A DNA stretch of 64,000 bases from Aquabacter spiritensis (lineage in GTDB: Bacteria > Pseudomonadota > Alphaproteobacteria > Rhizobiales > Xanthobacteraceae). Position numbers and translations under genes: made by a program. The stretch covers positions 1 to 64,000 of the forward strand of contig NZ_SMAI01000018.1 of the NCBI RefSeq assembly GCF_004346185.1, in the 5' to 3' direction. Within the stretch, counting starts at the first letter, position 1, and each line of letters opens with the position of its first letter. Below the pieces are notes generated by a model that saw only the letters and a list, made by a program, of their open reading frames with translations, had not been told where the DNA came from and did no database searches. Shown one piece after another: positions 28,999 through 38,696 of the stretch.

Positions 28999-30429
28999 AT
29001 GCCCTCCCTTCTGCCTCCGCTCGGCGCGGTCCTTCCCGAGGTCCTCCTCGCGCTCGCCGCCATCGTGCTCCTGCTCGTGGGTGCGATCCGGGGGGAGCGC
29101 TCGGCCAATCTGGTGACGGGGCTCGCCATCGCGGTGCTGATCGCGGCCGGGGTTCTCGTTCTCCTGAAGCCGGACCTCACGCTCACCGCCTTCGGCGGGG
29201 CCCTGGTGATCGACCCCTTCGCCCGCTTTATGAAAGCGCTGGCGCTGCTGGGTGCCGCGGTGTCGCTGATCATGTCGGTGGACTGGTTCAACCGCGAGCA
29301 GCAGACCAAGTTCGAATTCCCGGTGCTCGTCATCATCGCCACCCTCGGCATGATGATGCTGGTGTCCGCGGGCGACCTGATCGCCCTCTATCTCGGCCTC
29401 GAACTGATGAGCCTGTCGCTCTATGTCGTGGCCGCGATGAACCGGGATTCGATCCGCTCGACCGAGGCCGGGCTGAAATATTTCGTCCTCGGCGCCCTGT
29501 CCTCCGGCATGCTGCTCTACGGCTCCTCGCTGCTCTACGGCTTTACGGGCACGGTGAATTTCGAAGGTATCGCCAAGGTCGCGACCGAACCCACGCTCGG
29601 CCTCGTGTTCGGCATCGTCTTCGTCATGGCGGGCCTGTGCTTCAAGGTGTCGGCCGTGCCGTTCCACATGTGGACGCCGGACGTCTATGAGGGCGCGCCG
29701 ACGCCCGTGACGGCGTTTTTCGCCACGGCGCCGAAGGTTGCGGCGATGGCGGTGTTTCTGCGGGTCGCGATCGAGGCGCTGCCGAACGTCACCCATCAAT
29801 GGCAGCAGATCGTCGCGTTTGTCTCCATCGCCTCGATGGTGCTCGGCGCCTTCGCCGCGATCGGCCAGCGCAACATCAAGCGCCTGCTGGCCTATTCCTC
29901 GATCGGTCATATGGGCTTCGCGCTGGTCGGCCTGGCCGCCGCAACGCCGCAGGGGGTGCGGGGCGTGATGGTCTATATGGCGATCTATGTCGCCATGACC
30001 CTGGGCAGCTTCGCCTGCGTCCTCGCGATGCGCCGCAACGGGCGCGCGGTCGAGACGGTGGACGAACTCGCCGGCCTGGCGCGGACGCGGCCGATGATGG
30101 CACTCGCGCTGGCGGGGCTGATGTTCTCGCTCGCGGGCATTCCCCCGCTTGCCGGCTTCCTCGCAAAATACTACGTGTTCCTTGCGGCGATCCAGGCGGG
30201 CCTCTACGGGCTCGCGGTGATCGGCGTTCTCGCTTCGGTGGTCGGAGCTTTCTATTATTTGCGCATCGTGAAGATCATGTATTTCGATGAACCGGCGGAC
30301 GCGTTCGATCCCATGCCCGGCGAGCTCAAGGCCGTCCTCGGCGTGTCGGGCCTGTTCACCGTCTTCTATTTCCTCTGGCCTGCGCCGCTGATCGATGCGG
30401 CGGGCGCCGCGGCGCGTTCGCTCTTCTGA
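28999..30429 (+). CDS. nuoN: NADH-quinone oxidoreductase subunit N
   Basis: This 476-residue antiporter-like subunit has 13-14 helices. It has [12 protein letters not shown] with the channel glutamate, a lysine in [19 protein letters not shown] and [17 protein letters not shown]. It is the last complex I gene; birA begins only 3 bases later and is probably co-transcribed. Confidence 0.97.
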   Translation: MPSLLPPLGAVLPEVLLALAAIVLLLVGAIRGERSANLVTGLAIAVLIAAGVLVLLKPDLTLTAFGGALVIDPFARFMKALALLGAAVSLIMSVDWFNREQQTKFEFPVLVIIATLGMMMLVSAGDLIALYLGLELMSLSLYVVAAMNRDSIRSTEAGLKYFVLGALSSGMLLYGSSLLYGFTGTVNFEGIAKVATEPTLGLVFGIVFVMAGLCFKVSAVPFHMWTPDVYEGAPTPVTAFFATAPKVAAMAVFLRVAIEALPNVTHQWQQIVAFVSIASMVLGAFAAIGQRNIKRLLAYSSIGHMGFALVGLAAATPQGVRGVMVYMAIYVAMTLGSFACVLAMRRNGRAVETVDELAGLARTRPMMALALAGLMFSLAGIPPLAGFLAKYYVFLAAIQAGLYGLAVIGVLASVVGAFYYLRIVKIMYFDEPADAFDPMPGELKAVLGVSGLFTVFYFLWPAPLIDAAGAAARSLF

Positions 30430-30432
30430 ACG

Positions 30433-31200
30433 ATGGCGCTCCAGCGGTTTCAAAGCTCCACGGTCCCCATCGTCCGCTTCACGGAGATTGGCTCCACCAA
30501 TGCCGAGGGTCTGGCGCGCCTCGCGCGGGGCGAGGCATTGCCGGTCTGGATCGTCGCCGACATCCAGTCGGCGGGACGCGGGCGGCGCGGGCGACCCTGG
30601 ACCAGCGAAGTCGGAAACCTTTTCGCCACTCTGGTTCTGCCCAATCCGGCGCCGGCGGCCAATCTCGCCCAGCTCTGTTTCGTCGCCGGCCTGGCGCTGC
30701 GCGACGCGGTGCTCGGAGCAGCGCCCGAACTGGCGGCGGACGCGCTCAAGCTGAAATGGCCCAATGACCTGATCCTCGACGGTGGCAAGCTCGCCGGCAT
30801 TCTTGTCGAAGGCGGCGCGGATCCGGGAGGGCGGCCCTGCGCCGTCGTCGGGTTCGGCGTGAATTGCCTGCACCATCCGGAAGACCTTCCCTATCTCGCC
30901 ACCAGTCTGGCCGCCGCCGGGTCGCCCGCCGCGCCGGACCGCGTGCTCGAGGCGCTTGACATCGCCATGGCGGTGCGCCTGAACCAATGGCACGGCGGCA
31001 ACGGCTTCCCGTCGATCCGCACCGAGTGGATGCGCCATGCCCTCGCCATCGGCGATACGGTGATGGTCAAGGTGGGCGAACGGGAAGTCACGGGACGCTT
31101 CGAGAGCATCGATACGCGCGGGGCGATGATGCTCCGACGCCGCGACGGTATCGCGGAAATCATTACCGCGGGCGACGTCCTCGTCCCCAAGGGAGAGTAG
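30433..31200 (+). CDS. birA: Biotin-[acetyl-CoA-carboxylase] ligase
   Basis: This 255-residue enzyme activates biotin with ATP and attaches it to the carboxylase carrier lysine. It has the biotinyl-AMP loop GRGRRGRPW (about 50-58), KWPNDLILDGGKLAGILVE with the catalytic lysine, and a small SH3-like C-terminal domain. It lacks the N-terminal helix-turn-helix of E. coli BirA, so it is a ligase without repressor function. Its place directly after nuoN is common in Rhizobiales. Confidence 0.95.
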   Translation: MALQRFQSSTVPIVRFTEIGSTNAEGLARLARGEALPVWIVADIQSAGRGRRGRPWTSEVGNLFATLVLPNPAPAANLAQLCFVAGLALRDAVLGAAPELAADALKLKWPNDLILDGGKLAGILVEGGADPGGRPCAVVGFGVNCLHHPEDLPYLATSLAAAGSPAAPDRVLEALDIAMAVRLNQWHGGNGFPSIRTEWMRHALAIGDTVMVKVGEREVTGRFESIDTRGAMMLRRRDGIAEIITAGDVLVPKGE

Positions 31201-31208
31201 CTCCGCAC

Positions 31209-32876
31209 ATGTCTGAACAGAATGAACTGGTCTTCGCGCCCCTCGGCGGGGTCGGCGAGATCGGGATGAATCTCGGCCTCTACGGCTTCGGTCCCAAGCG
31301 GGGCCGGCGCTGGCTGATGGTCGATCTCGGCATGAGCTTCGCGGGGGATGAGGCGCCCGGCGTCGATCTCATCCTTCCGGACATCCGATTCCTCGAGGCC
31401 GAGCGCGCCAATATCGAAGGGCTGATCCTCACCCATGGCCATGAAGACCATGTGGGGGCGGTGCTCGATCTGTGGCCGCGGCTCAAATGCCCGGTCTATA
31501 CGACCCGCTTCACCGCCGGTCTGCTGGAAGCCAAGCGCTGGGCCGAGCCCGGCGCGCCCAACGTCCCGATCACCGTCGTTCGTCCGGGTACGCCGATCCA
31601 GATCGGACCGTTCAACGTCGAATTCGTGCGGGTCGCGCATTCGATTCCCGACAGCAATGCGATCGCGATCCGCACCCCGGCGGGGCTGGTTCTGCATACC
31701 GGCGACTGGAAGCTCGATCCGACGCCGGTCGTCGGCAATGTGACCGACATCGCCCGCCTCACCGCGCTCGGCGACGAGGGCGTGCGGGCGATGATCTGCG
31801 ATTCGACCAATGCCATCCGGGACGGCATTTCGCCCTCGGAGGCCGAGGTTGCGGTGACGCTGAAGCAGGTCGTCGCCGCCGCCAAGCACCGGGTGTGCTT
31901 CACCACTTTCTCCTCCAACGTCGCGCGCATCCGCTCGATCGCCGAAGCGGCGATGGCCAATGACCGCGAAGTGGTGGTGGTCGGTCGGGCGATGGACCGG
32001 GTGATCGGCGTCGCCCGCGAACACGGCATGCTCGACGGCATTCCGCCGTTCCGCGGCAGCGAGGCCTATGGCTATCTCCCGCGCGACAAGGTCGTCGCGC
32101 TGCTCACCGGCTCGCAGGGCGAGCCCCGGGCGGCGCTGCGGCGCATTTCGGAGGATGATCATCCGGAAATCGCCTTGTCTTCGGGCGATCTCGTGGTGTT
32201 TTCCTCGCGCACCATCCCCGGCAATGAGCGGGTGGTGAACGGGGTGATCAACGGCCTCGTGAAGCGCGGCGTCAAGGTGATGACCGACCGCGATGGACTG
32301 GTCCATGTCTCCGGCCATCCGCGCCGCGGCGAGCTGGAGCAGATGTATGGCTGGGTGCGCCCGCAGGTCTGCGTGCCGGTGCATGGCGAGCCGATGCATC
32401 TCGCCGAGAATGCGGCGCTCGCCAAACGGCTCGGCGTTCCGGAGGTCGTGATCTGCTCCGACGGCCATGTCGTGCGCCTCGCGCCCGGTCCGGCGGAGCG
32501 GGTGGATACGATTCCCTTCGGCCGCCTCTACAAGGACGGACGCCTTCTGATCTCCGATCAGGCGCGCACCATTCCCGAGCGGCGCAAGCTCGGCTTCGTC
32601 GGCGTGGTGTCGGTCGCCCTCGCCCTTGATTCGAAGGGGAGCCTGGTGGGCGATCCCAGCGTCGAGGCCAGCGGGCTGCCGGAGCGGGGCGAGGGGGGCG
32701 TCGACGTGCTCGACCACATCCTCGACACCGTCGTCACCACGCTGGACGGCCTGCCGCGCGCCCGGCGCCGGGATCCCGACGCGCTCGCCGAGACCCTGGA
32801 GCGCGCGGTGCGCGGCGCGGTGAATGGGCTCTGGGGCAAAAAGCCCGTTTGCCACGTCCACATCGTCGAGGTCTGA
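31209..32876 (+). CDS. rnj: Ribonuclease J
   Basis: This 555-residue metallo-beta-lactamase/beta-CASP nuclease matches RNase J, which has 5'-to-3' exonuclease activity and matures or degrades RNA in alphaproteobacteria. The metal motif is LTHGHEDHVGA (about 74-84), with HTGDWKLD further on. The beta-CASP part has SSRTIPGNE and SGHPRRGEL, and the VPVHGEPMHL stretch completes the active site. A C-terminal domain of about 100 residues follows. It lies 8 bases after birA and has an ATG start. Confidence 0.95.
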   Translation: MSEQNELVFAPLGGVGEIGMNLGLYGFGPKRGRRWLMVDLGMSFAGDEAPGVDLILPDIRFLEAERANIEGLILTHGHEDHVGAVLDLWPRLKCPVYTTRFTAGLLEAKRWAEPGAPNVPITVVRPGTPIQIGPFNVEFVRVAHSIPDSNAIAIRTPAGLVLHTGDWKLDPTPVVGNVTDIARLTALGDEGVRAMICDSTNAIRDGISPSEAEVAVTLKQVVAAAKHRVCFTTFSSNVARIRSIAEAAMANDREVVVVGRAMDRVIGVAREHGMLDGIPPFRGSEAYGYLPRDKVVALLTGSQGEPRAALRRISEDDHPEIALSSGDLVVFSSRTIPGNERVVNGVINGLVKRGVKVMTDRDGLVHVSGHPRRGELEQMYGWVRPQVCVPVHGEPMHLAENAALAKRLGVPEVVICSDGHVVRLAPGPAERVDTIPFGRLYKDGRLLISDQARTIPERRKLGFVGVVSVALALDSKGSLVGDPSVEASGLPERGEGGVDVLDHILDTVVTTLDGLPRARRRDPDALAETLERAVRGAVNGLWGKKPVCHVHIVEV

Positions 32877-32906
32877 TAAGGTAGGTTCTCCGGCGAGGAG
32901 GGGACG

Positions 32907-33311
32907 ATGATCGGACGGCTCAACCATGTGGCCATTGCGGTGCGCGACATCGAAGCCGCCACCGCGCTCTATCGCGACACGCTCGGTGCCGACGTGTCCG
33001 AACAGGTGGCCCAGCATGCCCATGGCGTGACGACGGTCTTCATCACTTTGCCCAATACCAAGATCGAGCTGCTGGAGCCGTTGGGGGAGGGATCTCCGAT
33101 CGCGAAATTCCTCGATCGCAATCCGGACGGCGGGATCCACCATATCTGTTACGAAGTGGCGGATATCCGTGCCGCGCGCGACCAGCTGAAGGCCAAAGGC
33201 GCGCGGGTGCTGGGCGACGGCGAGCCGAAGATCGGCGCGCACGGCAAGCCGGTGCTGTTTCTTCACCCTAAGGACTTCACCGGCACGCTGGTGGAGCTGG
33301 AGGAGGCCTGA
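32907..33311 (+). CDS. mce: Methylmalonyl-CoA epimerase
   Basis: This 134-residue VOC-fold metalloenzyme interconverts the (R) and (S) forms of methylmalonyl-CoA in propionate and branched-chain metabolism. It starts GRLNHVAIAVRDIEAA with the first metal histidine, has GIHHICYEV with another, and ends LVELEEA with the metal glutamate. The length matches the family. GAGGAGG before the ATG is a strong ribosome site. Confidence 0.92.
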   Translation: MIGRLNHVAIAVRDIEAATALYRDTLGADVSEQVAQHAHGVTTVFITLPNTKIELLEPLGEGSPIAKFLDRNPDGGIHHICYEVADIRAARDQLKAKGARVLGDGEPKIGAHGKPVLFLHPKDFTGTLVELEEA

Positions 33312-33318
33312 GGTCGTC

Positions 33319-33591
33319 GTGCAGGTCGGAACCTATCTCGCCATCTATTTCATCGTCTGGTGGACGGTGCTGTTCGCCGTGCTCCCCTGGGGCGTGCGCT
33401 CGCAGGCGGAGGCCGGCACCACGGAGCCGGGCACCGATCCCGGGGCACCGACCCGCCCGCTGCTGCTCCGTAAGGTCATCGCCACCAGCCTCGTCGCCGC
33501 CTGCGTGACCGCCGGGATCTTCTGGCTCGGCACCAGCGGCGTCGTGCGTCTCGAAGACTTTCCGATGCCGTTCAGGACCGACGCGCGATAG
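33319..33591 (+). CDS. DUF1467 family membrane protein
   Basis: This 90-residue protein has two membrane helices (about 5-24 and 57-76) joined by a hydrophilic loop of about 30 residues rich in Pro, Thr and Asp. The first helix holds WWTVLFAVLPWGVRSQ, typical of DUF1467 proteins, which are found almost only in alphaproteobacteria between mce and proS. The start is GTG at 33319. No function is established for the family. Confidence 0.88.
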   Translation: MQVGTYLAIYFIVWWTVLFAVLPWGVRSQAEAGTTEPGTDPGAPTRPLLLRKVIATSLVAACVTAGIFWLGTSGVVRLEDFPMPFRTDAR

Positions 33592-33640
33592 CTGCCGCAA
33601 TGGATCCCGGCGCGGCCGGATCCGTCGCCACATCGGCAAA

Positions 33641-33669
33641 GAAAAAGGGCGAGGCTTCGGCCCCGCCCT
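33641..33669 (-). terminator. Rho-independent terminator on the minus strand
   Basis: The stem AGGGCG (33646-33651) pairs with CGCCCT (33664-33669) and encloses GGC-TTCG-GCC. On the minus strand it is followed by five T. On the plus strand no T-run follows, so it does not serve the upstream plus-strand genes. It implies a minus-strand transcript in a gap where no minus-strand protein gene is seen. Confidence 0.65.
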
Positions 33670-33853
33670 GATCTCAATCGGCACATTTTCGGGCCGGCAT
33701 GCTGCCGAGCCTGGCCCCGTGCGGCCGCTTCCGTTATCGCCCGCCTAAGAGGCGGTCGTCGGGCGGCGTTTGGTTGACCTTCCTCCCGAGACCTGGACCC
33801 TCTCCCAAGATGCCTGCGAGGGCATGATGGCGGACCCCTTTCTTTTGACGCGC
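33641..33853 (-). ncRNA. Candidate structured non-coding RNA, possibly 6S-like
   Basis: Read on the minus strand, the segment begins near 33853. It has a possible promoter just upstream (ATGACA, 17 bases, CTACTT) and ends in the intrinsic terminator at 33641-33669. Its first arm (about 33836-33820) is complementary to a late arm (about 33703-33688) over some 13 pairs with small internal loops, closing a long rod. Inside are further hairpins (CCGCCT/AGGCGG, GGTC/GACC). A long rod with closing stem and internal bubble resembles 6S RNA, but I could not match a conserved 6S sequence. It is not tmRNA, RNase P or SRP RNA by their conserved motifs. Confidence 0.4.
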
Positions 33854-34004
33854 CGAAAGTAGAACAAGACTTACCTGTTTGTCATCCTTGCGCCGCAATA
33901 GATCATGTGCTGCGCCGCAACACATTGCGGGACGGCGGGCTTGTGTTTTGCCGGCCGTTCAGCTTTCACTGGCGGCGCCCCGAACGAAGATCCGAGTCCC
34001 CACC

Positions 34005-35327
34005 ATGCGCCTGTCCCGTTATTTTCTGCCCATCCTTCGCGAAGTGCCGAAGGAGGCGGAGATCGTATCGCACCGCCTCATGCTGCGGGCCGGAATGGTG
34101 CGGCAGGAGAGTGCCGGCATCTATGCCTGGCTGCCGCTCGGGCTGCGCGTGTTGAACAAGGTGTGCGCGATCGTCCGGGAAGAACAGAATCGCGCCGGCG
34201 CCATCGAACTTCTGATGCCGACCATCCAATCGGCGGATTTGTGGCGGGAAAGCGGGCGCTACGACGATTACGGCAAGGAAATGCTGCGCATCCGCGACCG
34301 GCACGAGCGCGAAATGCTGTTCGGTCCGACCAATGAAGAGATGATCACCGAGATCGTCCGGGGCTATGTGAAGTCCTATAAGAGCCTGCCGCTCAACCTT
34401 TACCATATCCAGTGGAAGTTCCGGGACGAGGTGCGCCCGCGCTTCGGCGTCTACCGCTCGCGCGAATTTTTGATGAAGGATGCCTATTCCTTCGACCTCG
34501 ATGCCGAGGGCGCCCGCCATTCCTACAACAAGATGTTCGTCGCCTATTTGCGGACCTTCTCCCGGATGGGGCTGAAAGCGATTCCCATGGTGGCGGACAC
34601 CGGCCCGATCGGCGGCAACCTGTCCCACGAATTCATCATCCTCGCCTCCACGGGGGAGAGCGAGGTGTTCTGCCACGCCGATTATCTCGATAAGGCGGTG
34701 CCCGGCGCCGGAACGGATTTCGAGGACCGGGCCGGTCTCCAGGGGCTGGTGGACCAGTGGACCGAGCTTTACGCCGCCACATCCGAAAAGCACGATTCCG
34801 ATGCGTTCGGCGCAATCCCCGAGCCGCGCCGCCTCGCCGCGCGGGGCATCGAGGTCGGCCATATCTTTTATTTCGGCACCAAATATTCCGCGCCCTTCGG
34901 CGCCAAGGTGCAGGGCCCGGACGGCGCCGAGCATATGATCCATATGGGATCGTACGGGATCGGTCCGTCGCGGCTGGTCGCGGCGCTGATCGAGGCCTCC
35001 CACGACGAGGCCGGCATCGTCTGGCCCGAGGCGGTGGCGCCGTTCCGTGTCGGCATTCTCAATCTGAAGACCGGGGATTCGGCCACCGATGCGGCCTGCG
35101 AAGACCTCTATGCCCGCCTCGTGGCGGCCGGGATCGACGTGCTTTACGACGACACGGACGAGCGTGCCGGCGCGAAATTCGCGAGCGCGGACCTGATCGG
35201 CCTGCCCTGGCAGATCCTGGTCGGGCCGAAGAGCCTCGCCGCGGGCAAGGTGGAACTGAAGCGTCGGGTGGATGGAACGCGCGAACTCGTTTCCCCCGAC
35301 GACGTCCTGGAAAGGCTGACCGCGTGA
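34005..35327 (+). CDS. proS: Prolyl-tRNA synthetase (short alphaproteobacterial type)
   Basis: This 440-residue class II synthetase charges tRNA-Pro. Motif 1 lies around [18 protein letters not shown], motif 2 is [17 protein letters not shown], and motif 3 is [16 protein letters not shown]. The C-terminal anticodon-binding domain follows from about residue 340. It lacks the roughly 180-residue editing insert of the E. coli enzyme, as is usual in alphaproteobacteria, so misacylated Ala-tRNA-Pro must be cleared by another protein. The ATG at 34005 is chosen; the frame is open further upstream without family similarity. Confidence 0.95.
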   Translation: MRLSRYFLPILREVPKEAEIVSHRLMLRAGMVRQESAGIYAWLPLGLRVLNKVCAIVREEQNRAGAIELLMPTIQSADLWRESGRYDDYGKEMLRIRDRHEREMLFGPTNEEMITEIVRGYVKSYKSLPLNLYHIQWKFRDEVRPRFGVYRSREFLMKDAYSFDLDAEGARHSYNKMFVAYLRTFSRMGLKAIPMVADTGPIGGNLSHEFIILASTGESEVFCHADYLDKAVPGAGTDFEDRAGLQGLVDQWTELYAATSEKHDSDAFGAIPEPRRLAARGIEVGHIFYFGTKYSAPFGAKVQGPDGAEHMIHMGSYGIGPSRLVAALIEASHDEAGIVWPEAVAPFRVGILNLKTGDSATDAACEDLYARLVAAGIDVLYDDTDERAGAKFASADLIGLPWQILVGPKSLAAGKVELKRRVDGTRELVSPDDVLERLTA

Positions 35328-35341
35328 CGGGAGCGCAGCGC

Positions 35342-36631
35342 ATGGCGGACACGCGGATCGAGCGGCCGGAGCCCACGGGCACGCGGCCTTTCTCGCCGTT
35401 CGAGTGGATGCTGTCGCTGCGCTATCTGCGCGCCCGCCGCAAAGAAGGCTTCATCTCGGTCATTGCCGGCTTCTCTTTCCTCGGCATCGTGCTCGGCGTC
35501 GCGACGCTGATCATCGTCATGGCGGTGATGAACGGCTTCCGCCAGGAATTGCTGGGCAAGATCCTCGGTCTGAACGGCCACCTTCTGGTCCAGCCGATGG
35601 AGAGCCCGCTGACCGACTATGTCGCGGTCGCCCAGCGCATCGCAGCCCTGAAGGGGGTGCGGCAGGCCGTGCCGCTGGTGGAAGGTCAGGCGCTCGCTTC
35701 GTCGGCCTACAACGCCTCCGGCGTCCTGGTGCGCGGGATGTCGGAAAAGGATCTGCGCAGCCTTCCCTCGATCGCGCAGAACATCCGCGGCGGATCGCTG
35801 GAGAATTTCGACGCCGGGCAGGGGCTCGCCATCGGCCGGCGGCTCGCCGACCAATTGTCGCTGCGCGCCGGGGACAATATCACGCTGGTGGCGCCACGCG
35901 GGGCGGTGACGCCGATGGGCACCTCGCCGCGCATCAAAGTTTACAAGGTCGCGGCCGTCTTCGAGATCGGCATGTCGGAATATGACGGCGCCTTCGTCTT
36001 CATGCCGCTGCCGGAGGCGCAGGCCTATTTCAACCGGCAGAACGACGTCAACGCGATAGAAGTCTATATAGACAATCCCGACGACGTCGCGGAACTGCGC
36101 CCGGCCATCATCGCGGCGGCCGAACGGCCGGTCTATGTGGTCGACTGGCGCCAGCGCAACGCCACGTTCTTCAATGCGCTTCAGGTCGAGCGCAACGTGA
36201 TGTTCCTGATCCTGACCCTGATCGTCCTCGTCGCGGCGCTCAACATCGTCTCGGGGCTGATCATGCTGGTGAAGGACAAGGGGCACGACATCGCCGTATT
36301 GCGCACCATGGGGGCGACGCAAGGGGCGGTGATGCGCATCTTCCTGATCACCGGCGCGAGCATCGGTGTCGTCGGCACGCTGGTCGGGCTCCTGCTCGGG
36401 GTGGTGGTCTGCCTCAATATCGAGGAGATCCGGCGCTTCATCTCCTGGCTGACCAGCACCGAGCTGTTTTCGCCCGAGCTTTATTACCTCTCGAAGCTGC
36501 CGGCCCAGATGAATGTCGGGGAGACCAGCTCGGTGGTGATGATGGCGCTCGTGCTCTCGCTGCTCGCCACCCTCTATCCCTCCTGGCGGGCGGCACGGCT
36601 CGATCCCGTGGAAGCCTTGAGATACGAGTGA
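35342..36631 (+). CDS. lolC: Lipoprotein-releasing ABC permease LolC/LolE type
   Basis: This 429-residue inner-membrane protein has four helices: one after the N-terminal [20 protein letters not shown] signature and three near the C-terminus. A large periplasmic domain (about 65-280) lies between them. It belongs to the LolC/E family, which extracts lipoproteins from the inner membrane and hands them to LolA. Only one permease gene is present, as in most alphaproteobacteria, so it probably works as a homodimer. It is followed by lolD with a one-base overlap. Confidence 0.93.
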   Translation: MADTRIERPEPTGTRPFSPFEWMLSLRYLRARRKEGFISVIAGFSFLGIVLGVATLIIVMAVMNGFRQELLGKILGLNGHLLVQPMESPLTDYVAVAQRIAALKGVRQAVPLVEGQALASSAYNASGVLVRGMSEKDLRSLPSIAQNIRGGSLENFDAGQGLAIGRRLADQLSLRAGDNITLVAPRGAVTPMGTSPRIKVYKVAAVFEIGMSEYDGAFVFMPLPEAQAYFNRQNDVNAIEVYIDNPDDVAELRPAIIAAAERPVYVVDWRQRNATFFNALQVERNVMFLILTLIVLVAALNIVSGLIMLVKDKGHDIAVLRTMGATQGAVMRIFLITGASIGVVGTLVGLLLGVVVCLNIEEIRRFISWLTSTELFSPELYYLSKLPAQMNVGETSSVVMMALVLSLLATLYPSWRAARLDPVEALRYE

Positions 36632-37344
36632 TGCACGCAGGGCTTCCCCCGCATACCGAGACCATTCCGGCGGCCATGGCCCTGGTCGGCGTCACGCGCC
36701 GCTACCGGCAGGGCGAGGGCGTGATCGAGATCCTTAAGGGCGCCGAACTGGTGCTGGAGCCCGGCCAGTCGGTCGCGCTCGTCGCCCCCTCGGGCGCGGG
36801 AAAATCGACCCTTCTGCACCTCGCCGGTCTCCTGGAGCATCCGGACGAGGGCGAGGTCTATATCGACGGCCACCCGACCGCACGGCTCTCGGACGCCGAG
36901 CGCACGCGGATCCGCCGGCTGCATGTCGGCTTCGTGTACCAGTTCCATCACCTGCTGGCGGAATTCTCGGCGGTCGAGAACGTCGCCCTGCCGCAGATGA
37001 TCCGCGGCCTCTCCCGCAAGGCGGCCGAGGCACGGGCGCGGGAGCTTCTGACCTATCTCGGCCTCGGCCACCGCCTCACGCACCGGCCCTCCGAACTGTC
37101 CGGCGGCGAGCAGCAGCGCGTCGCCATCGCCCGCGCGCTCGCCAATGCCCCGCGCCTGCTTCTGGCCGACGAGCCGACCGGCAATCTCGATCCGCGCACG
37201 TCCGACCACGTGTTCGGAGCGCTCGCGGAGCTCGTGCATGCGACAGGCGTCGCGGCGATGATCGCCACCCACAATCTGGACCTCGCCTCGCGGATGGACC
37301 GGCGCGTGACGCTGCGCGACGGACGGGTGGTCGAGCTGGCATAA
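36631..37344 (+). CDS. lolD: Lipoprotein-releasing ABC ATPase
   Basis: This 237-residue ATPase partners LolC. It has Walker [12 protein letters not shown] (about 48-58), Q-loop VYQFHHLL, signature [15 protein letters not shown], and Walker [16 protein letters not shown], where GNLD is the MacB/LolD wording. The ATG at 36631 shares a base with the lolC stop. A GTG one codon earlier is possible. It ends the run that begins with proS. Confidence 0.94.
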   Translation: MHAGLPPHTETIPAAMALVGVTRRYRQGEGVIEILKGAELVLEPGQSVALVAPSGAGKSTLLHLAGLLEHPDEGEVYIDGHPTARLSDAERTRIRRLHVGFVYQFHHLLAEFSAVENVALPQMIRGLSRKAAEARARELLTYLGLGHRLTHRPSELSGGEQQRVAIARALANAPRLLLADEPTGNLDPRTSDHVFGALAELVHATGVAAMIATHNLDLASRMDRRVTLRDGRVVELA

Positions 37345-37502
37345 CGCCGCGCGGCAGGCAAAGCATCGGCTCCTCGGGTTTCGGCCCGTGCGGGGGCGCG
37401 AGCCGCGCGGGAGGCAAGCGGGCGGGCGGCCTGGCGTCGGCTGGCAAGCCGAGACAGAGCCGAACAGCGAAGAAGGCCGGGGGGCCAAAGGGAGAGAATC
37501 GC

Positions 37503-38618
37503 ATGGCATTGTTTTCGCGCATCGTCACAGGGGGCCGATGGCCCGTCCTGAGTCTGCTGCTGGCCGGCACGATCGGCCTCGCGCCGCCGGCGGCCGCCTG
37601 TACCAGCTTCACCATCAAAGCCAAGAATGGCGGCGTCGTCTATGGCCGGACCATGGAGTTCGGCTTCAAGCTGGACTCCCAGGCGATCGTCATTCCCCGG
37701 CAATTCGCCCTCGCGTCCAGCGGGCCGGACGGCAAGCCGGGCGCCCTGACCTGGAAGGCGAAATACGCCGCCGTCGGGCTCAATGCCTTCGGCGAACCGT
37801 TTCTGGTCGACGGCGTCAACGAGCGTGGCCTCGCCGGCGGGATCCTGTATTTTCCCGATTATGCGGGCTATGCCGACGCCGCTCGAGCAGATCCTGCCAA
37901 GTCTTTGGCGCCGTGGGATTTCCTGACTTGGGCCTTGACCAATTTCGCGACCGTCGCCGAAGTGAAGGCGAATCTCGCGGGCATGTCGATCGTCGGCATC
38001 AAGCAGCCGACGATGGGGATCACGCCACCGTTCCATTACACGATCCACGATGCTACCGGGGCCTCGCTGGTGATCGAACCCGTCGACGGAATTCTGAAGG
38101 TCTATGACAATCCCTACGGTGTCATGACCAATGCGCCGACCTTCGACTGGCACATGACCAACCTCAGAAACTACGTGAAGCTGTCGGCGACCAATGCGCC
38201 GCCGCTGAAGATCGACGGCCAGACGATCGCGTCCTTCGGGCAGGGCTCGGGCCTTCTGGGGATCCCCGGCGATCCGACGCCGCCCTCGCGCTTTCTCCGC
38301 GTGCTCGGCTATGCCGTGTCGGTGGAGCAGCAGCCGGCGGGACTCGAAAGCGTCCGTCTGGCGGAGCATATCGCCAACAATTTCGACATCCCGACGGGCT
38401 GGATCCGGGCGGATGGCGGCCCCTCCGAGCCGCTGGAATATACCCAGTGGACCGGCATCTCCGACCTCGCCAGCAAGAAGTATTACGTGAAGACCTATGA
38501 CGATCAGGTTTTGCGGGAGATCGACCTCATGGCCTTCGACCTGAACGCGAAGACCATCGCCACGGCCCCGTTGAAGCCGGCTCTGAGCGCGCCGCCGCTC
38601 GCTTTCCCCAAGCCGTAG
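37503..38618 (+). CDS. Exported Ntn-type amidohydrolase (choloylglycine hydrolase family)
   Basis: This 371-residue enzyme belongs to the linear amide C-N hydrolase family (bile-salt hydrolases, penicillin V acylases). A signal peptide ends exactly before Cys33 (PPAAA then CTSF), so cleavage would expose the N-terminal nucleophile. Other family marks are VYGRTMEFGF (about 46-55), NERGLAGG and the IHDATGAS strand. The substrate might be an N-acyl amino acid, an N-acyl homoserine lactone or penicillin V; the sequence cannot decide. It is monocistronic, with a terminator-like hairpin after it. Confidence 0.88.
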   Translation: MALFSRIVTGGRWPVLSLLLAGTIGLAPPAAACTSFTIKAKNGGVVYGRTMEFGFKLDSQAIVIPRQFALASSGPDGKPGALTWKAKYAAVGLNAFGEPFLVDGVNERGLAGGILYFPDYAGYADAARADPAKSLAPWDFLTWALTNFATVAEVKANLAGMSIVGIKQPTMGITPPFHYTIHDATGASLVIEPVDGILKVYDNPYGVMTNAPTFDWHMTNLRNYVKLSATNAPPLKIDGQTIASFGQGSGLLGIPGDPTPPSRFLRVLGYAVSVEQQPAGLESVRLAEHIANNFDIPTGWIRADGGPSEPLEYTQWTGISDLASKKYYVKTYDDQVLREIDLMAFDLNAKTIATAPLKPALSAPPLAFPKP

Positions 38619-38637
38619 AGCCGGATCCGATCAACCT

Positions 38638-38666
38638 GTGCCGGAACCGCGCCGCGGTTCCGGCAC
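38638..38666 (+). terminator. Terminator-like hairpin
   Basis: A 14-base perfect inverted repeat (GTGCCGGAACCGCG with its complement) is followed by CTGCTTTCATT. The stem is strong but the T-run is poor. It separates the amidohydrolase gene from the tatD-like gene. Confidence 0.45.
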
Positions 38667-38696
38667 CTGCTTTCATTGCCGGGGCCAGGACAGTCC

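Larger units (their letters stand above)
33592..34004. other. 413-base gap between DUF1467 and proS
   Basis: There is no convincing protein gene. The right part (33854-34004) presumably holds the proS promoter, with no clear match seen. The left and middle parts contain a run of strong hairpins and a minus-strand terminator, described as a candidate RNA below. Confidence 0.6.

Noticed and set aside
25519-33266. Several minus-strand open frames of 600-800 codons, rich in His, Asp, Arg and Glu
   Set aside because: They are antisense to nuoL, nuoM, nuoN, birA and rnj. The His/Asp/Glu richness is what the complement of membrane-protein codons gives.
33641-33853. The candidate RNA as tmRNA, RNase P RNA or SRP RNA
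   Set aside because: The tag-peptide region, the RNase P conserved segments and the SRP tetraloop/asymmetric-loop sequence are all missing.
33734-33925. A 63-codon minus-strand frame in the gap before proS
   Set aside because: There is no ribosome site or domain, and it overlaps the hairpins of the candidate RNA, which explain the region better.
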